From assembly GCA_019044685.2 (NCBI GenBank), contig JAGTXX020000017.1, forward strand, positions 310,001-374,000: a stretch of 64,000 bases of DNA. Reading direction: 5' to 3'. This DNA comes from Nannochloris sp. 'desiccata'. Taxonomy: Eukaryota > Chlorophyta > Trebouxiophyceae > Chlorellales > Chlorellaceae. A program made the translations under genes and the position numbers. The notes under the pieces are model-generated. The model saw only the letters and a list, made by a program, of their open reading frames with translations. It was not told the DNA's origin and did not search any database. The stretch's first letter is position 1, and the number at the start of each line of letters is the position of its first letter. Below, piece by piece: positions 19,553 to 32,300 of this stretch.

Positions 19553-22500
19553 CTATATACTCAACAACAATCTCTGAAGAATACCAAATACCATAATCAG
19601 TACAATCAACCCAGGGAACGCTGGCTGTTCTATAGCAATTCTCGCCTCGGGCGACATTGGCGGCGCAGGGGAAGGAGACGCTGAAGGCAATTGCTGCTGG
19701 AAAGCAACAGCAGACACTACTCCATTGTCCGGGGGAGTCGCTGCAACATTACCAGAAGAAGAAGATACTGGGGATGAGGAAGAACAACCACTACCAGCAG
19801 CACTGGTACTAGCAGCTGACGCTCCCGTCCCCGCTTCGGCACCCCTGGAGGGAGTTGAATAAATCTCTTTCACAGTAGTTAAAACCTCCGACCACGATAC
19901 AGAAGACTGTCTTCTCAAGGGAAAACTGAATAATCTACCTGTACCTGCCTTTTTCACAGTTTCTGGGCGACGTAAACTTGACTTGGCAGGTGTTTTGCGC
20001 GTAGAGCTGGGTCGGGGCGGTAGGGTGGTCAACCCTCCCTTTCTTGCTGAAGGCACTGCTGCTGTTGTTGCAGAGGGAGTTTCAGCGAGACTGCCAAGTG
20101 AGTTTTCAGAGGACAAGTTTCCGAGACGATAAGGACGCAGTCTAGGACTACGCAATGACGTGGCAATGGTAGGGCTAGTACGGCTCAGAGCGGTAGCCGT
20201 GCCTGTTCCTCCTGTTGCTGTTGCTGCTTTTGTTGTTGGCGGGAGACCAAGTCTATTTCGATTGGCAGCTACAGAAGGAAGCATACTCCTCAACATCGCA
20301 GAAGCTCCTGCTAAAGGACCAACCGTATTAGCAGGCAACCATGCTGCAGCACCACCAGGGGTTGACCCTGCGGGACCAGGATGCTTTTGCAGCTGCTGCT
20401 GTTGTTGTGCAGGCGGAATTGAAGGGGAATCAAGGTGATCTTGAATAGAGTTTGCGCCTTGAGACGATTGAGGTGACAACGTACTTGGAGTCCCAGCGGA
20501 AATAAGGTAATGAGAAGTTGGAGCCAATCCAGCAGAGCCTGTTTCGGGTGGAGGTAACTCTACCGGAATACAGCTAACATTCGCTTTATTGTTGGTGCTA
20601 CCACTATGAATACTGCTTGTCGCTTCTTGGTTGTTGCTGTTGTGTCCGTTTCCATTCTTTTCAGTGGCTGAATCAGCAGCTTCGTCTAAAGCTTCCAACA
20701 GATTTGTTGCCACATCCGTTGCAGGACTATCTGTTGGGACTTGACCTTCTGGTATCACTATTACGACATTCGTAGAATCTGCCGAGTCTCCTATTGCAGG
20801 TGGTGGTGCATTCACCGACCGCTTCTGTGCTTCTACACCCCCTCCAGCTGCCTCTATTACCGAGTAGTAGTTGTCCGACATAGCCGCAGCTTGAGGAACT
20901 TCAATTTCATTCGAACTCGACGTCTCTCTCCCACTGCTTCCAAAGTCAGTTTCAGTTAATTCAGCACGCGGAGAGGTATACGCAGAAGAGCCCCCGCCAT
21001 CTGCATCTGCTTCTGCATCTACCACCGCCAGTGCGGGTGCTTCCAAATCTTGGAGATGGCCATTTTCACTGCCGTCTCCTTCACCCTCTACCACCCTTTC
21101 TTCCTCATTTTCCTCAATTTCATCTTCACGTGGTGTATCAGCTCCATCTTCTGTAGTAGCTAAACTATGATCCGACATGGTTCGACCTAACCCACGAGCA
21201 TAAGAGCGTCTTTTCTGTAACAAAGCGACCGTTACTGGTAAGCTATCGTCGTCAATCGAGGCTGGAACGATTTTCTCACGTGTAGCAGATACTAATGGAG
21301 TTAATACAGATTGCAAAGCCATGCGTGCAAGCAAGGGAAGCTCAAGAACGTGGACCCGCTGCAGCCGGCCAGGGTAGTGGGCGGATAACTCTGTATTAAG
21401 TTTTTTAATTAAGCTTACTATATGGCGAGATCGTGTTAGTGCTTCCCAATTGGAAGTCTCTCTGCAATCCAGAACAGCGACAATGCGTTCTGCTCCTCCA
21501 GGGTAATTGCTAAGTCGGCTTGCAACGCCTGCTGCAACCTGAGCGGCAATCGCATCAGCAAAGGCCTCTAGTCTGCCATGTTTAGCACATAACTGCAACG
21601 CTCTACCGAAACGAATCAACAACATAGGGTGCCCAGTTGCATCTGAACCACGCCATGCTACTAACCTCTCCCATCTACGAAGTTTCGCTTCATCTACTTT
21701 TTCTTTTTGGTCCAGCGTCCACTCTACTGTGGCAATCACCCTTCTTACTGCTTTCTCAATAGCAGCACCACGATCACCAGGCGTTTCTGCTTCTTTTAAT
21801 CCGCATGCTTCTGCGAAACGCATCAATTCTGCGTTTGTTTCGTCCCAGCGAGGGGGAGCAAGTCCAATGCCACATTCGGTTAACATTCTTCTCATCTCGC
21901 TCATCTCTACTGAAAAGACAGCTGCCCATTCAGCTGCTGTCTCTGGCGGTTTATCTGGGTCTGGAATCGACATGGACCGTTCTAAAGCGGAGATGTCTAC
22001 TCCACTGACTAACCGGGCGACAAAACGGCGAGGTCTTGCAGTGGCAGAAACAGCATGCTCTCGAGTTTGTTGCGCTACTCGGATAAAAACTGCGAGTGCT
22101 GCTGCTTTGCCAAGATCTACTGCATGGAATTGGGCACATGCTACCCGGGTTGAGAGCTCATTTCCACGGTATCGTGCTCTGCGATCAACTAGGGCGCCTG
22201 CTGCTCCGAATACAAGAGCCGAAGCTTCAACTGCATTTCCAGCACTGCTGTTGATGTTGCGCAAAGCCATCATAGCTACAGTCTTAAGTACTATTGATGG
22301 TGTCAGCTGTCGTGCACATTGGCTTATAATACCACTAACAGCAGCAGCGAGGCGGTTTAATGTTCGACCGGAATCAGAAGCCTTTATTTGAGCTAGACGT
22401 TCTTCTTCGGCAGCTGCCTCTTCTGCTGCAATTGCTTCTGCGGATTTCGCTTCTTCTTCTTCGTTGTGAGGTAGTAGATGTTCTTTTACTCGTTGGACTA

Positions 22501-22894
22501 CGTGTTCGTTTAAGTCCTCATCGCTGTCTGAATAGGCGAGAACACGGAGCTTGTGATTAGCTTCAATAGGCGCCCGGGGCGGCTTGGCGGGTTTTGCTGG
22601 CTCTGCTGCTTGGGTGTTCTTTTCAGACTGTGAAGTCTCCTCAGTTTTCTCAGAATCGCCATGCTTAATCTTGTCTTCATCATCGTCCTCTCGGTCGACT
22701 TTCTCGGGCTTCTCCTTCTTCAAATTTCGCAACAGCCTGCATGTGAGCATTGCAATTTGGAAGAGAGAGAAATGTCAGTATTCCAGACTCAATATCCCTT
22801 TGAGGGATCTATTACTATTACTATGGGAACATTGAATCCCTTTCTACCTAGGTACTTACCAGGAGCTGCCCATATCATTTCGACGATCGTCCAT
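19553..22894 (-). CDS. Tail-anchored CRAL-TRIO (SEC14-like) domain protein
   Basis: Two exons, 22860-22894 (MDDRRNDMGSS) and 19553-22736, giving 1,072 residues. After a Lys/Glu-rich region, about residues 300-520 read as a CRAL-TRIO lipid-binding fold: an N-terminal helical part, HPMLLIRFGRALQL, then IVAVLDCRETSNWE, LIKKLNTELSAHYPGRLQRVHVLELPLLAR and SATREKIV, matching the NYPERL-like core. About 500 residues of Ser/Pro/Gln-rich disorder follow, ending in one hydrophobic helix (LIVLIMVFGILQRLLLSI) at the extreme C-terminus, suggesting tail anchoring. Likely role: binding or transfer of a phosphoinositide or other lipid at a membrane. Family assignment is good; ligand unknown. Confidence 0.8.
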
Positions 22895-23609
22895 GATAAC
22901 AACAAAATATATCTTAAGTCAGAGCCCAGCTGTCCCTTGTCGCAACGACGGCTTCTTTTATACTGTTGTTGCTGACGCATGAGACATTGGTACTCCGTAT
23001 TAAGTATTTATTGAAGTTCACCTGATCACTGTGTGGCGATCAAATTAATCTAACTATTAAGGGCTTTTGGAGTCCCTTTGCTTCACTAAAATTAATAAAT
23101 CTGGCGACAAAGGCCAGCAAACCTAGATTTTTAAATTAAAGCGCGTTGGAGAAGCTTGCAAAGTAGACCTCACAGCAAACACAGCATGAGCGTTGGAGGT
23201 AGTACCACCGAGCTCCCATTAAAGGCAAAGCAATTCCTTCTCGCTGTCTTTTACGCTTGACGGACATACTTGCCCAGAAACAACCCCACAGCCAAGAAGT
23301 CATGTGATCAATTCCTAGATAAAAAGATAGAGACCGGGACCGCGTGGCGGCGGTGGTTTTGGCGGCTCTTGGGTATGTATACTAAGCGAGGAAAAGGAGG
23401 AGTCTAATGAAGAAGTGTTACATAATCTACGATTTTGAGTCGATAACCATAGCAAGACTGCTTATAATATCAGTATTTAGGAGTGTTCCTTTTACTGCCC
23501 TCGTCAGTGTCTTTTTCCTGGGACCTTACCTCTGTCAAATATGCTACAATATGCACCGAGACGCATTATTTTCCATATTGATTTTGATATTTATACTAAT
23601 TTGGGAGAA
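22895..23609. promoter_or_regulatory. 715-bp divergent intergenic region, CRAL-TRIO / RBFA
   Basis: No gene seen. The region holds both promoters. A short ORF on the plus strand from 23407 overlaps the RbfA leader and is hydrophobic without recognisable identity; it is probably fortuitous. Confidence 0.5.
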
Positions 23610-24631
23610 ATGGCTGGATTTGCTGGCGCTATGCTTGGCATGCAGTCTTCAAGATTTACAAATAATATTTCTACACGTAAGTCTGAAACCTTTTGCTACA
23701 ATATCGAATAAAGTTATGGTGCATTTATCACATTGCATATCTAAAATCGATTACCGCTTCTGAATTTGCATCATATGTCTGAGATAAAATCTGACATTCC
23801 CCGCTTTAATTTTTTTATTCACTTTTTGCAGAGGTGCTTCTTCCACGAAGCAAAAGCTCTGCAGTATCGAGAGAGGTCCTTTGCATGGCACATCCGCGTC
23901 GTGTAGCCCGTGTAGCAAAACAAATCGAGCGTGAGGTTGGCTCTTTGCTTATTTACGACAAAGTCCTTCAGCAAGCAATCTGCCCTGAACGCAAAAGAGG
24001 CATGGACGGAGCTCTTTCCGCCCTGGCTTCCGTCACAGATGTCCAAATTTCAAATGATTTACAAGTAGCAAAGGTCTATCTCTCCATTTATAGCGATGAC
24101 GCAGGCAAGGAAGCCGCTATTGTCGGTCTTCAACGCCTCGAAGGCTATGTACGCAAGCACGTTGGCAAAGCAGTCAGACTGAGATTAACACCTGAAATTC
24201 GATTTATAATGGATGAATCTATTGAACGCACTGAACGGATGTTTAAATTGCTGGAACAAGTAAAGGCAATCGAGGCCGGTGAAGCACCGCCACCTCCAAT
24301 TGCGATCGCAACTCAGTTTGGCGATGCAGAGGATGACGTTAACCCTTTTACTACAGTAGATTTAGGTATGTTTGATGACGGGGAAGATAGCGACGACGAC
24401 GAAGATGATGAATCTATGAGCAGAAGAGGAGGTGCTTTCAATTTAGTGGACGTTGGCAATTCGTCAAAATCTGGAAAAGAATTTGATTTAAATAATGAGG
24501 AAGTTGAGGAAATGATGGCGCTGTTTCGACAAGAGAGTAATAAAGCAGGAAATATTGGTGGTAGGGGGAGAGGAGGAAATAGGCGAGGTGGTGGTGGAGG
24601 GGGCCGGGGAGGGGGCAGCAGACGGAAGTAG
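23610..24631 (+). CDS. RBFA: Organellar ribosome-binding factor A with acidic/RGG tail
   Basis: Two exons, 23610-23676 and 23832-24631, giving 288 residues. The N-terminal about 45 residues (MAGFAGAMLGMQSSRF...) are Ser/Arg-rich with few acids, consistent with an organelle transit peptide. The RbfA KH-like domain follows: RVARVAKQIEREVGSLL, VTDVQISNDLQVAKVYLSIY and GYVRKHVGKAVRLRLTPEIRFIMDESIERTERM, all highly conserved. RbfA matures the 5' end of 16S-type rRNA in 30S assembly. After the domain comes an unusual about 130-residue extension with an acidic block (DDGEDSDDDEDDE) and a terminal Gly/Arg-rich tail (RGRGGNRRGGGGG). Confidence 0.9.
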
Positions 24632-24819
24632 TCGGCATTTGTTTGCTACATTCATATTTTTTTATCTAGAGTGTTTCTAAATGTAATTCACTAGCGTATG
24701 TAGTAAGTTATATAATAGTTACATTTGTGGCACGATTATATAATAAGATAGTACTGGTGTTGGGAGTTATGAATGAAGATTTCCCGTCAGAGGATGAAGA
24801 GAATTTAGAATATTTCTAT

Positions 24820-25349
24820 CTATTTGCTAGCAGCTACTGAATCTTTAAACGCCTTTCCGGCCTTGAAAACAGGTACAGCCTTTTCAGGGATATCTATTTC
24901 AGCACCGGTAGCAGGGTTTCTGCCCTTCCTAGCAGAGCGGAGGTTTTTCTCAAAACTGCCAAACCCGACAATCGTCACTTTTTGATCTGCAAAATTAAAA
25001 AGAACCCATTATCAGCACCCGCCTAAACACATTAACCTGGTCTCCATAATATCCATCAATCCGTAGTATAGATCATAGGTCACGTGATAATTATTAATAA
25101 TATTTTGATCAAATTACCTTGAGCAACAGCGTTAACAATTGAGTCTGTAAGACTCTCTAAGACGCTTTTAACGCTTTCCTTCTTGACACCGCTTTTAGTA
25201 CTAACGATGTCAATAAGCTCTTGCTTGGTGAGAGAAGAGTTGGCTTGAGCAGACATGTGCACGCCTCTCAACCCGATCCTAGCCTTTGTAGGGGAAAAGG
25301 TAGGTCCAAGGGCAGCGCGACCAAGCATCGTGAGTCGGAGTGAAGTCAT
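24820..25349 (-). CDS. Nucleus-encoded HU/IHF-type organelle DNA-binding protein
   Basis: Two exons, 25118-25349 and 24820-24986, giving 132 residues. About 40 N-terminal residues ([15 protein letters not shown]...) look like a transit peptide. The mature part is a complete [30 protein letters not shown], then [28 protein letters not shown] (the histone-like bacterial signature) and the C-terminal [12 protein letters not shown]. It would bend and compact plastid (or mitochondrial) nucleoid DNA. An upstream in-frame extension to 25451 exists, but the internal Met gives a better presequence. Confidence 0.92.
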
Positions 25350-25571
25350 TGTGATATCTAATTGTAAGGAAATACCCTTGGAGGCTCTCCAACAGCCTCT
25401 AAATTTGAAAAAATTCTCGCTTGCCCCCACCTTGATCAAATCCGACAGCAAAATTTGACAATTTGCCCCTTTATCAAATCGATTTTAGGATTTCAATCCT
25501 CTAGATCTACAAAAACGCTAGCGCTTATAATATACAACAAAGAATATACAAAAAAGTATCAAATTCAATCT

Positions 25572-27478
25572 CTAAACAGGGGTCATAGCAAGGCCAGATC
25601 GTCCCAACGCCATCGGTGCACAATTCCGCCATTTGCCTGCAGTTATTGAAAAACATTCCACTCCATCATACGCGGCCCCCTCCCCTACACTCCCTCCTGC
25701 CACAAACACTTCTCCATGAAGCACGCCTACCCCACAACTAGATCTGGGCACACTTAATGAAGGTAACGCCCTCCATCTGCCTTCTCGGAGATCCATCGCC
25801 TCCACTGAGGCCAGCCTCTGTCGTGCTGCTGTCATCCCTCCAATGGCAATAACTTGCCCGCCGACAGCTGCTGCACCAAGGTACTTACGTGGGAACTCTA
25901 ATTTTGCGTCTAGAGTATACCATTCATTCTTACCAGGGTCGAATAGTTCAGCAGAATCATGAGTTGATCGATCATTTTGACCTCCAATCGCAACGATATG
26001 TTGACCATTGACTGTACACGCAGCGAGAGAGGTACGCGGTGCTCTCATAAATGCACTTTCATCCCAAAGACCCGTTGCAGGGTTGTATCTATCTACAGAA
26101 CGCTGACTTATACCAGCTCTCCCAGTGCCAACACGACCTCCAAGAACGAAAACACCGCAATTAGGTAAGGCTGCTGCTGCCATGTTGACACGAGCACTAC
26201 AAGGTTTAGGAAGTAATTTCCATGTCTGTTTTTTACGGTCGTATACTTGTGCAACGGACAGGTGGGCAGAGCCTTCGATGGCAAATGCTTTGGTGCCGAG
26301 AGTGCAAGCAGCAGCAAAACTACAAGGAGAAGGCATTCCAGGGCCCATTTCCCAACAATCTGTACGTGGGTCGTACAATTCTACAGTTTTTAAACTTCTC
26401 CAACCTTCATCAACCCCTCCTACAGCCATTAATTGCGTAGGAGAACCTTGCCGTGGTGTGTTTAGACCGGTAAGAGAATGAGTAGCAAAGTTTTTATTGT
26501 GTTGATATACTGCATTATTAAATGCTTCACACAAGCTAGAAAACGCATCTGGGGAGTAGGAATTATACAATGGCTGTGCTGCATTGGAAGCAGAAGAAGC
26601 AGAGCTATGAAGAATAGCTGCTGCAGAGTGTACTGCAGCCGCACCAGCATCTCCAGCCAGGGAAGAGCGTACGGTGGTACACAGGAGGGTCTCTACATGC
26701 TGGAATCTCTCTTCTACGCTGCCTAATACCCATAGTGCTGCTGCTTGAGCTACATCACACTCTCCAGAAACTTCTAATTCGTCGCTCCTGAGTAGGTTTT
26801 CTAAGAGGGAAAGCGGGAGGAGTTGGAGAGAGGGGGCTGCGGTAGATGATTGCATTAGCGGGACTAAATGAGCTTGCAAATATCGCATCTGTAAACAAGA
26901 TAACAGGTAAATTCAGAGTACATTATATGCATTATAGTTTAAAATCAAAACTAACTGAGGAAAACTAATTCAGATATTAAATAGTATAACCAACTGGAAA
27001 TACGCCTAAAAATTGAGCTTACCGCATCGTCTAGAAGGTCAGCGCAATCAAATCTTTCTGCCAGCACCAAGGTTTCTACCACAGTTTCCAAACTTAACAA
27101 TCTATTTAAATACTGATTGCATGCATCTCTGACAGATTCGACTGATAAATACGACGCTGCTGCTAAAAGGGGCAAGACGGTGTCGTTGTTTAATTGGTCG
27201 GAGGTGACGGGATTACTATAAACAGCTTTTAGTAAAGCGCGTAAAGATGCCTCATCAACACCTGTCAAGCAAATGGGTTTAGAGTCTTCTGCTCCTTCAC
27301 GCATTTGCCTGCCAGAACCGATAAATAGAGCTCGGAAAAATCCTGAGGATGCTGCCAGCACCACTCGATGCGCAGGGACGATTGCTCCATCCACGGTGCG
27401 AAGTTGGACATCGCATAGACTGCCATCTTCCCATAGATCTAGAAAATTGTTGTTACTGCTTGACTCTGTGAGATTCAT
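25572..27478 (-). CDS. BTB-BACK-Kelch protein, putative CUL3 substrate adaptor
   Basis: Two exons, 27023-27478 and 25572-26888, giving 590 residues. The start is taken at the ATG of MNLTESSSNNN; an in-frame TTG three codons upstream is not a start. Domains: BTB (about 15-120: GSLCDVQLRTVDGAIVPAHRVVLAASSGFFRALF), BACK (about 125-240, spanning the splice at LLDDA-MRYLQAHLV), then six Kelch-type blades with the GG motifs in MAVGGVDEG, VLGGRVG, AIGGQND, AIGGMTA and VAGGSVG. The architecture matches KLHL-like CUL3 ubiquitin-ligase adaptors. The substrate is unknown. It is divergent from the metallophosphoesterase. Confidence 0.9.
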
Positions 27479-27772
27479 TGTATTCAAATAATATTATTCA
27501 AAGATCACCTGCGGTGTTTTGTGATCATACTCTCCTTTGTTGGAGACTCTTGCAGGGTCCATCTTAGCCATGGAAAGGAATTGGAAAATAAACCCTTTAC
27601 AGAAACCAAGGCCAGAAAATGTTTGCTGTTGATGAGAACCTCGAAACATAGCACCAGCTACCACCTAGGTTGGGGAGCTGTGGCCGAGAACCCAAACTAC
27701 CCAAGACCGAAAGGGCTCGGTGAAACTTTTCATGGGGGCGAGGAAGGCCATCTTTTTAATGTTCGAACGGCC

Positions 27773-29236
27773 ATGATTCCCTTCTTGCTCACTCTAGGGC
27801 TCGCACAAGGCTTGCTCTGTACGGCTCTTCCTCTTCAGCCCCTTAGGTTCAACGATGACGGCGCCTTTAAAATAGCCTTGTTTACTGATTTACACTATGG
27901 CGAGTCCTCTGAATTGGACTTGAAGTCAGATGAGGTATTATACGCATCGTAATTAGTGGCCTTGGAGGCTTGAATTGACAGTTTAGACCTCCAATAGCGA
28001 TTTTCTGTCAACAGCCCACCGGGCTTGGGACGCCGAGTTTCTTATTATTCTTTTGCTCAGAAATATGTCTTTTCTACTTTGCAGGCTCAGCGTATGGTGC
28101 TTGAACAGGAGAAACCTGATTTCATCGTCTTTGGCGGAGATATGGTCAGCGGATGGCACGCAAAGGGAAAAGATGGGTGGTTTCAAAACAGGTGGCATCA
28201 ACTTACAGCCCCAGCTCGCGAATTTTCAATTCCTTATGCCCTTGTATTAGGCAACCACGATGACGAAGGAAACTTAGATAGACGACAAATACTTCAACAT
28301 GATATAGATACAAGTGATGGATTATCCTATACAAAACAAGGACCATATCGGGTCGGCGGAGCTTCAAATTATTATATTGATATTTTTCCAAACCCAAACG
28401 CTGACACAGCTCCCGTAGAAGCTCCTAGTGGAACTGGCATTACTAATCTACTACATCCAAGTAAAGAAACGAAAAACGTCTCTTCATTTTCTGCAAATAA
28501 CGTACCAGTACCACTATTTAGTCAAAATCTCGCTCCTACTGAACCAGAGCCAGCTGCTCGTCTTTGGTTCTTCGACTCCATGAACCGCGGCTGTTTAATT
28601 CAAAGAAACTCATGGGGGTGTATAGCACCAACAGCTATTCAATGGGCTTCGACCATCTCAAAAACGATTCCTCTGGTTCCTACTGCTATGGCATTTGCCC
28701 ACATACCTATTCCTGAAGTAGTAAACGTCTGGGAACAAAGTACAGAGCCTGTTTATGGCCGGAAAAGAGAGTTTTCCAACTGCCAGGGTATTAATACAGG
28801 GCTTCACAAATTTGCAAAAGAGAATGGAGTTCAGGCGGTATGGAGCGGCCACGACCATGTTAATGATTTTGTAGGGGTGTGGGAAGGGGTGAGGATAGGA
28901 TATGGAAGAAAAAGTGGCTATGGAAGCTATTTTTATGGGGAAACTGTTGATCCAGTTGATAGCAAGAAGAGTTTTACTGATCAGCGTAGTTCAGCAGTAG
29001 TACCGGTGCAGCGTGGAGCGAGGATCATAGAGTTACGGCAAGGCGAGAGTGCAAATAATGCTAAGAATTGGATTGCATTAGAGTCTGGAGTAAGAGAATA
29101 CCAGAGAGTGATAGATAAATGGTTGTTTTCAGGGCCTTCGGAGCAAACTGTGTGCCGGTCTGGAGCGGTGGCGGTGTCAACTGGGGTATTTTGTAATATA
29201 ATGCTTGCGATCCTAGCTTTTTACGTGATTAATTGA
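27773..29236 (+). CDS. Calcineurin-like metallophosphoesterase (purple acid phosphatase 28/DCR2 type)
   Basis: Two exons, 27773-27934 and 28061-29236, giving 445 residues. The start MIPFLLTLGLAQGLLCTALP is a signal peptide; a longer in-frame extension to 27521 is not needed. All five metal-binding motifs are present in order: DLHYG, GGDMVSG, GNHDD, AHIPIPE and GHDHVND. The acceptor at 28060 (TTTTGCTCAG) joins KSDE to KYVFSTLQAQRMVLEQEKPDF, giving the normal DxH-to-GD spacing. A hydrophobic C-terminus (GVFCNIMLAILAFYVIN) suggests membrane retention or GPI processing. Predicted secretory-pathway phosphohydrolase; substrate unknown. Confidence 0.87.
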
Positions 29237-29334
29237 ATGAAATTATTTATTTCGGTGAAGGATAGCATAATAGCATGATCAAGTGTGCTCTTCTAAATGA
29301 AAAAATGTTGAAAACTAAACTAAAAAAATTGATT

Positions 29335-32300
29335 TTACTTGCTTCCGTTGAGCCATTCCACAACAGTTTTATGCGGCAATTTCCTCAAGGCTTCTCGAAC
29401 AAGCAACGATCCTGCCCCAAATCCAATACACAGCGCCCATTGCACGGGATCTAACGCTACAGTACTAAACGCTTCCCCACCAAATTGTACAATCACCGCC
29501 TGGAGTACCGCCTCCGCACCCAACACCCCTAAAAATAAATGCGCTGTAGATAACCCGTCAGCGACATAAGATTCATCACTAACTTTCCGTGCATTCAGCT
29601 GATTAAACAACTGCATCATAACAAAGGCGTTGAACACCATGGTATGGTGAATAGAGGGACCATCACCGGGGATGTGGGCGGGGAAATTTAAAACTGTTGG
29701 AGCTGCGACTAACAACCAAACTAAAGCACCGAGTTGGTAAGTCGCTTGCCCAACAACGTGCTTCAACATAGGCGCTTTAGGGTCTAAAAATTGATGATTT
29801 GCAGTGAACGGAGGGATATCAAGCAATGTCGGGTGTGGCGCCTCTGTCGCTAATGCTAACGAGGCCAAAGAATCCATAATAAGATTCACCCAGAGCATTT
29901 GAACAGCAGATAAAGGCGACTCGGAGACGCCTAATGCCCCCCCAACAGCAATAATCACAGCGACGACGTTGATTGTGAGCTGAAATTGAAGAAAACGTGC
30001 CACATTGGCGTACACGTTCCTCCCCCAAAGAGCCGCAACAACTATCGATTGGAAATTATCATCCAGCAAAACAATGTCTGCTGCATCTTTTGCTACTTGA
30101 GTACCAGAGTTCATAGCAAAGCCTACATCAGCAGCACGGAGTGCAGGCGCGTCGTTTGTACCGTCACCCGTCATCGCAACGCGATCAGTAGTAAGAGAGC
30201 GGACAGCCGTGACGATGGTAAATTTGTCCGCTGGCGTACATCGTGCTAAAACACGTAATTGGGGCCAGATTTCTAAAAAAGCCTCGCGATTGATACTACC
30301 ATCGGGAGCGACGACCATGTCTCTAAACTGCTGGCCTTCCATCACCTCGTATGGCTTCTTCGAAGTTTCGTTGTTACCACCGTATTTGTCGCAATCATTA
30401 TCGTCAAGAGGTGATGTTAATATATTAGCAGCCCTGGCAATGTTTGCTGCAGTTCCTGCATTATCCCCCGTCAGCATTTTCACACTAATTCCAGCGTGCT
30501 GGCATTTCAAAATTGCATCTGCAGCTTCTGGGCGCAATGGGTCTTCAAGGCCGACGACAGAAATTAAAGTTAAATCTTGTTCAAGCGCCTCGACATCTTT
30601 TAATTGGAAAGACCTCGCATCGTTATTAGCACTACTAGTATTATTCATAGTAAAACCATTAGTACCATTGTTCGTTTCATACTCAGCACTTAAAGTCCTG
30701 TTATCACCAATAGAGCTACCAGGAAGATTGATAGTACTACCAACATTCACAGTCCCTTTTCCACTCGTACTATCAGCTGTCGTACTTTCTCTACCAATAC
30801 TTCCTAGGGAAATGTCGCGGTACGCTAGAGCAAGTAATCGTAAACCATTCCCAGAAAATAATTCCAACAGCTGTGTTCGATCAGCAGTTGTAAGAGGTAT
30901 TCGTTCCCCGTATGAATTAAGACGCCAGGTGCAATGTTCTAGAATAATCTCAGCAGCTCCTTTGACAAACAGCCTACCATCATCACTAGATCTAGTAGTA
31001 GCAGTAGCAGCAGCGGCAGCAGCAGTAGAAGAAAGAGAAGAAGACGGGAGTGCAAGAAGAGAAGACATCCTTTTTCTTTCAGACGTGAACGGGGTTTGCA
31101 CAAGCAGCTTTGCTTCAGTTGCACCCAACCCATTAGTCTCATTATTGTGCGCCGCCGTCTGTAAAGCTCTAGAAAGCTGTAATAAAGCAATTTCCGTTCG
31201 ACTTCCACTTTCTTGGAGCCTTCCTTGTCTATCAACAAAAACATTCGCAGTGCTATTCACAGCCACGCTGTGGCACAGCAGGCCCAGCACGCGATCATCA
31301 ACCTTATCTAAAACACATTGGCGTAATTCGGGGCACTGGAGTCGTTCTAAGACATCATCATCGTCAAAGGTCCTACTCCACGACGCTGCCTCTTTTAAGA
31401 CATCACCAATACCATTACAATTATCGGTTTCTAGGAACATTCCCGATGCCCCTGCCACCTCCACCTCCTCCTCTCCCCCTGCTTCTCCACCAGCAATCAA
31501 CAACACCGGTGCTGGTTCTTGCGTCGACATAAATTCCCCTACATTGGGTATAACTTCACCTGCCAGCCACATTCTGGTAACTGCCATACGGTTTTGGGTG
31601 AGTGTGCCGGTCTTGTCGGTACAAATAACGGTTGCAGTGGCCATGGTCTCTGCCGCTCCTAGGTGGCGGACGAGATTGTTCTCTTCGAGCATTTTCATGA
31701 CAGAGTAAGCGAGAGAGATGGTGACTGCTAAAGGGAGACCTTCTGGCACAGCGACGACCTGTATGGATTGGAGACAACACAATGATATATTAAGTATAAG
31801 TTTTTTTTTTTTTTGTTCAGCGGTAATTATAGAAGAAAACACGCCATTCTCCTTCACTCACTAATATTGTGACTCCAGTGATGAAGAAACTAAGATAATT
31901 ATGTAAATACACCCAATCCCAAGGTTGCTGCGCTACAAAGAACGTATCGTAACTAAATCTAGAGGCAAGAGCAGCTGTCGCTAAAACCGCTGCTCCTAAA
32001 CCCAATTGACCGATGACAGTTGCATAGCCTTCAAGCTTCTTTTGAAGCGCAGTTTCCTCTCGTAACCTGCCAAGACCTTCTGTATTATACGTCAGCTCAG
32101 AAGAAGCGCTGCTGCTGCTGGGAATAGAAGAAGAAATAGAAGAAGAAGAGCCAGATACTTCTTTGTCTTCTGTTTTGTTATTGCTATTAGTTTCTGTTGC
32201 TATCCTTGCTGCCCATCGTCCTTCTCCAGCAGCAGCAATCATGTTAGCCACAGCTCCAGATTGTGATCTCTTCCCCACAGCTGTCACAATCATCCGTCCA

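Noticed and set aside
21729..22391. 220-codon plus-strand frame
   Set aside because: Antisense shadow of the CRAL-TRIO gene.
27521..27772. N-terminal extension of the metallophosphoesterase
   Set aside because: The internal Met at 27773 starts a clean signal peptide; the upstream segment shows no conserved sequence and overlaps the divergent promoter.
30209..31708. 499-codon open frame on the plus strand
   Set aside because: Exactly antisense to the Ca2+-ATPase, whose minus-strand frame has all P-type motifs; the plus frame has none and is Ser/Leu-rich as expected for a shadow.
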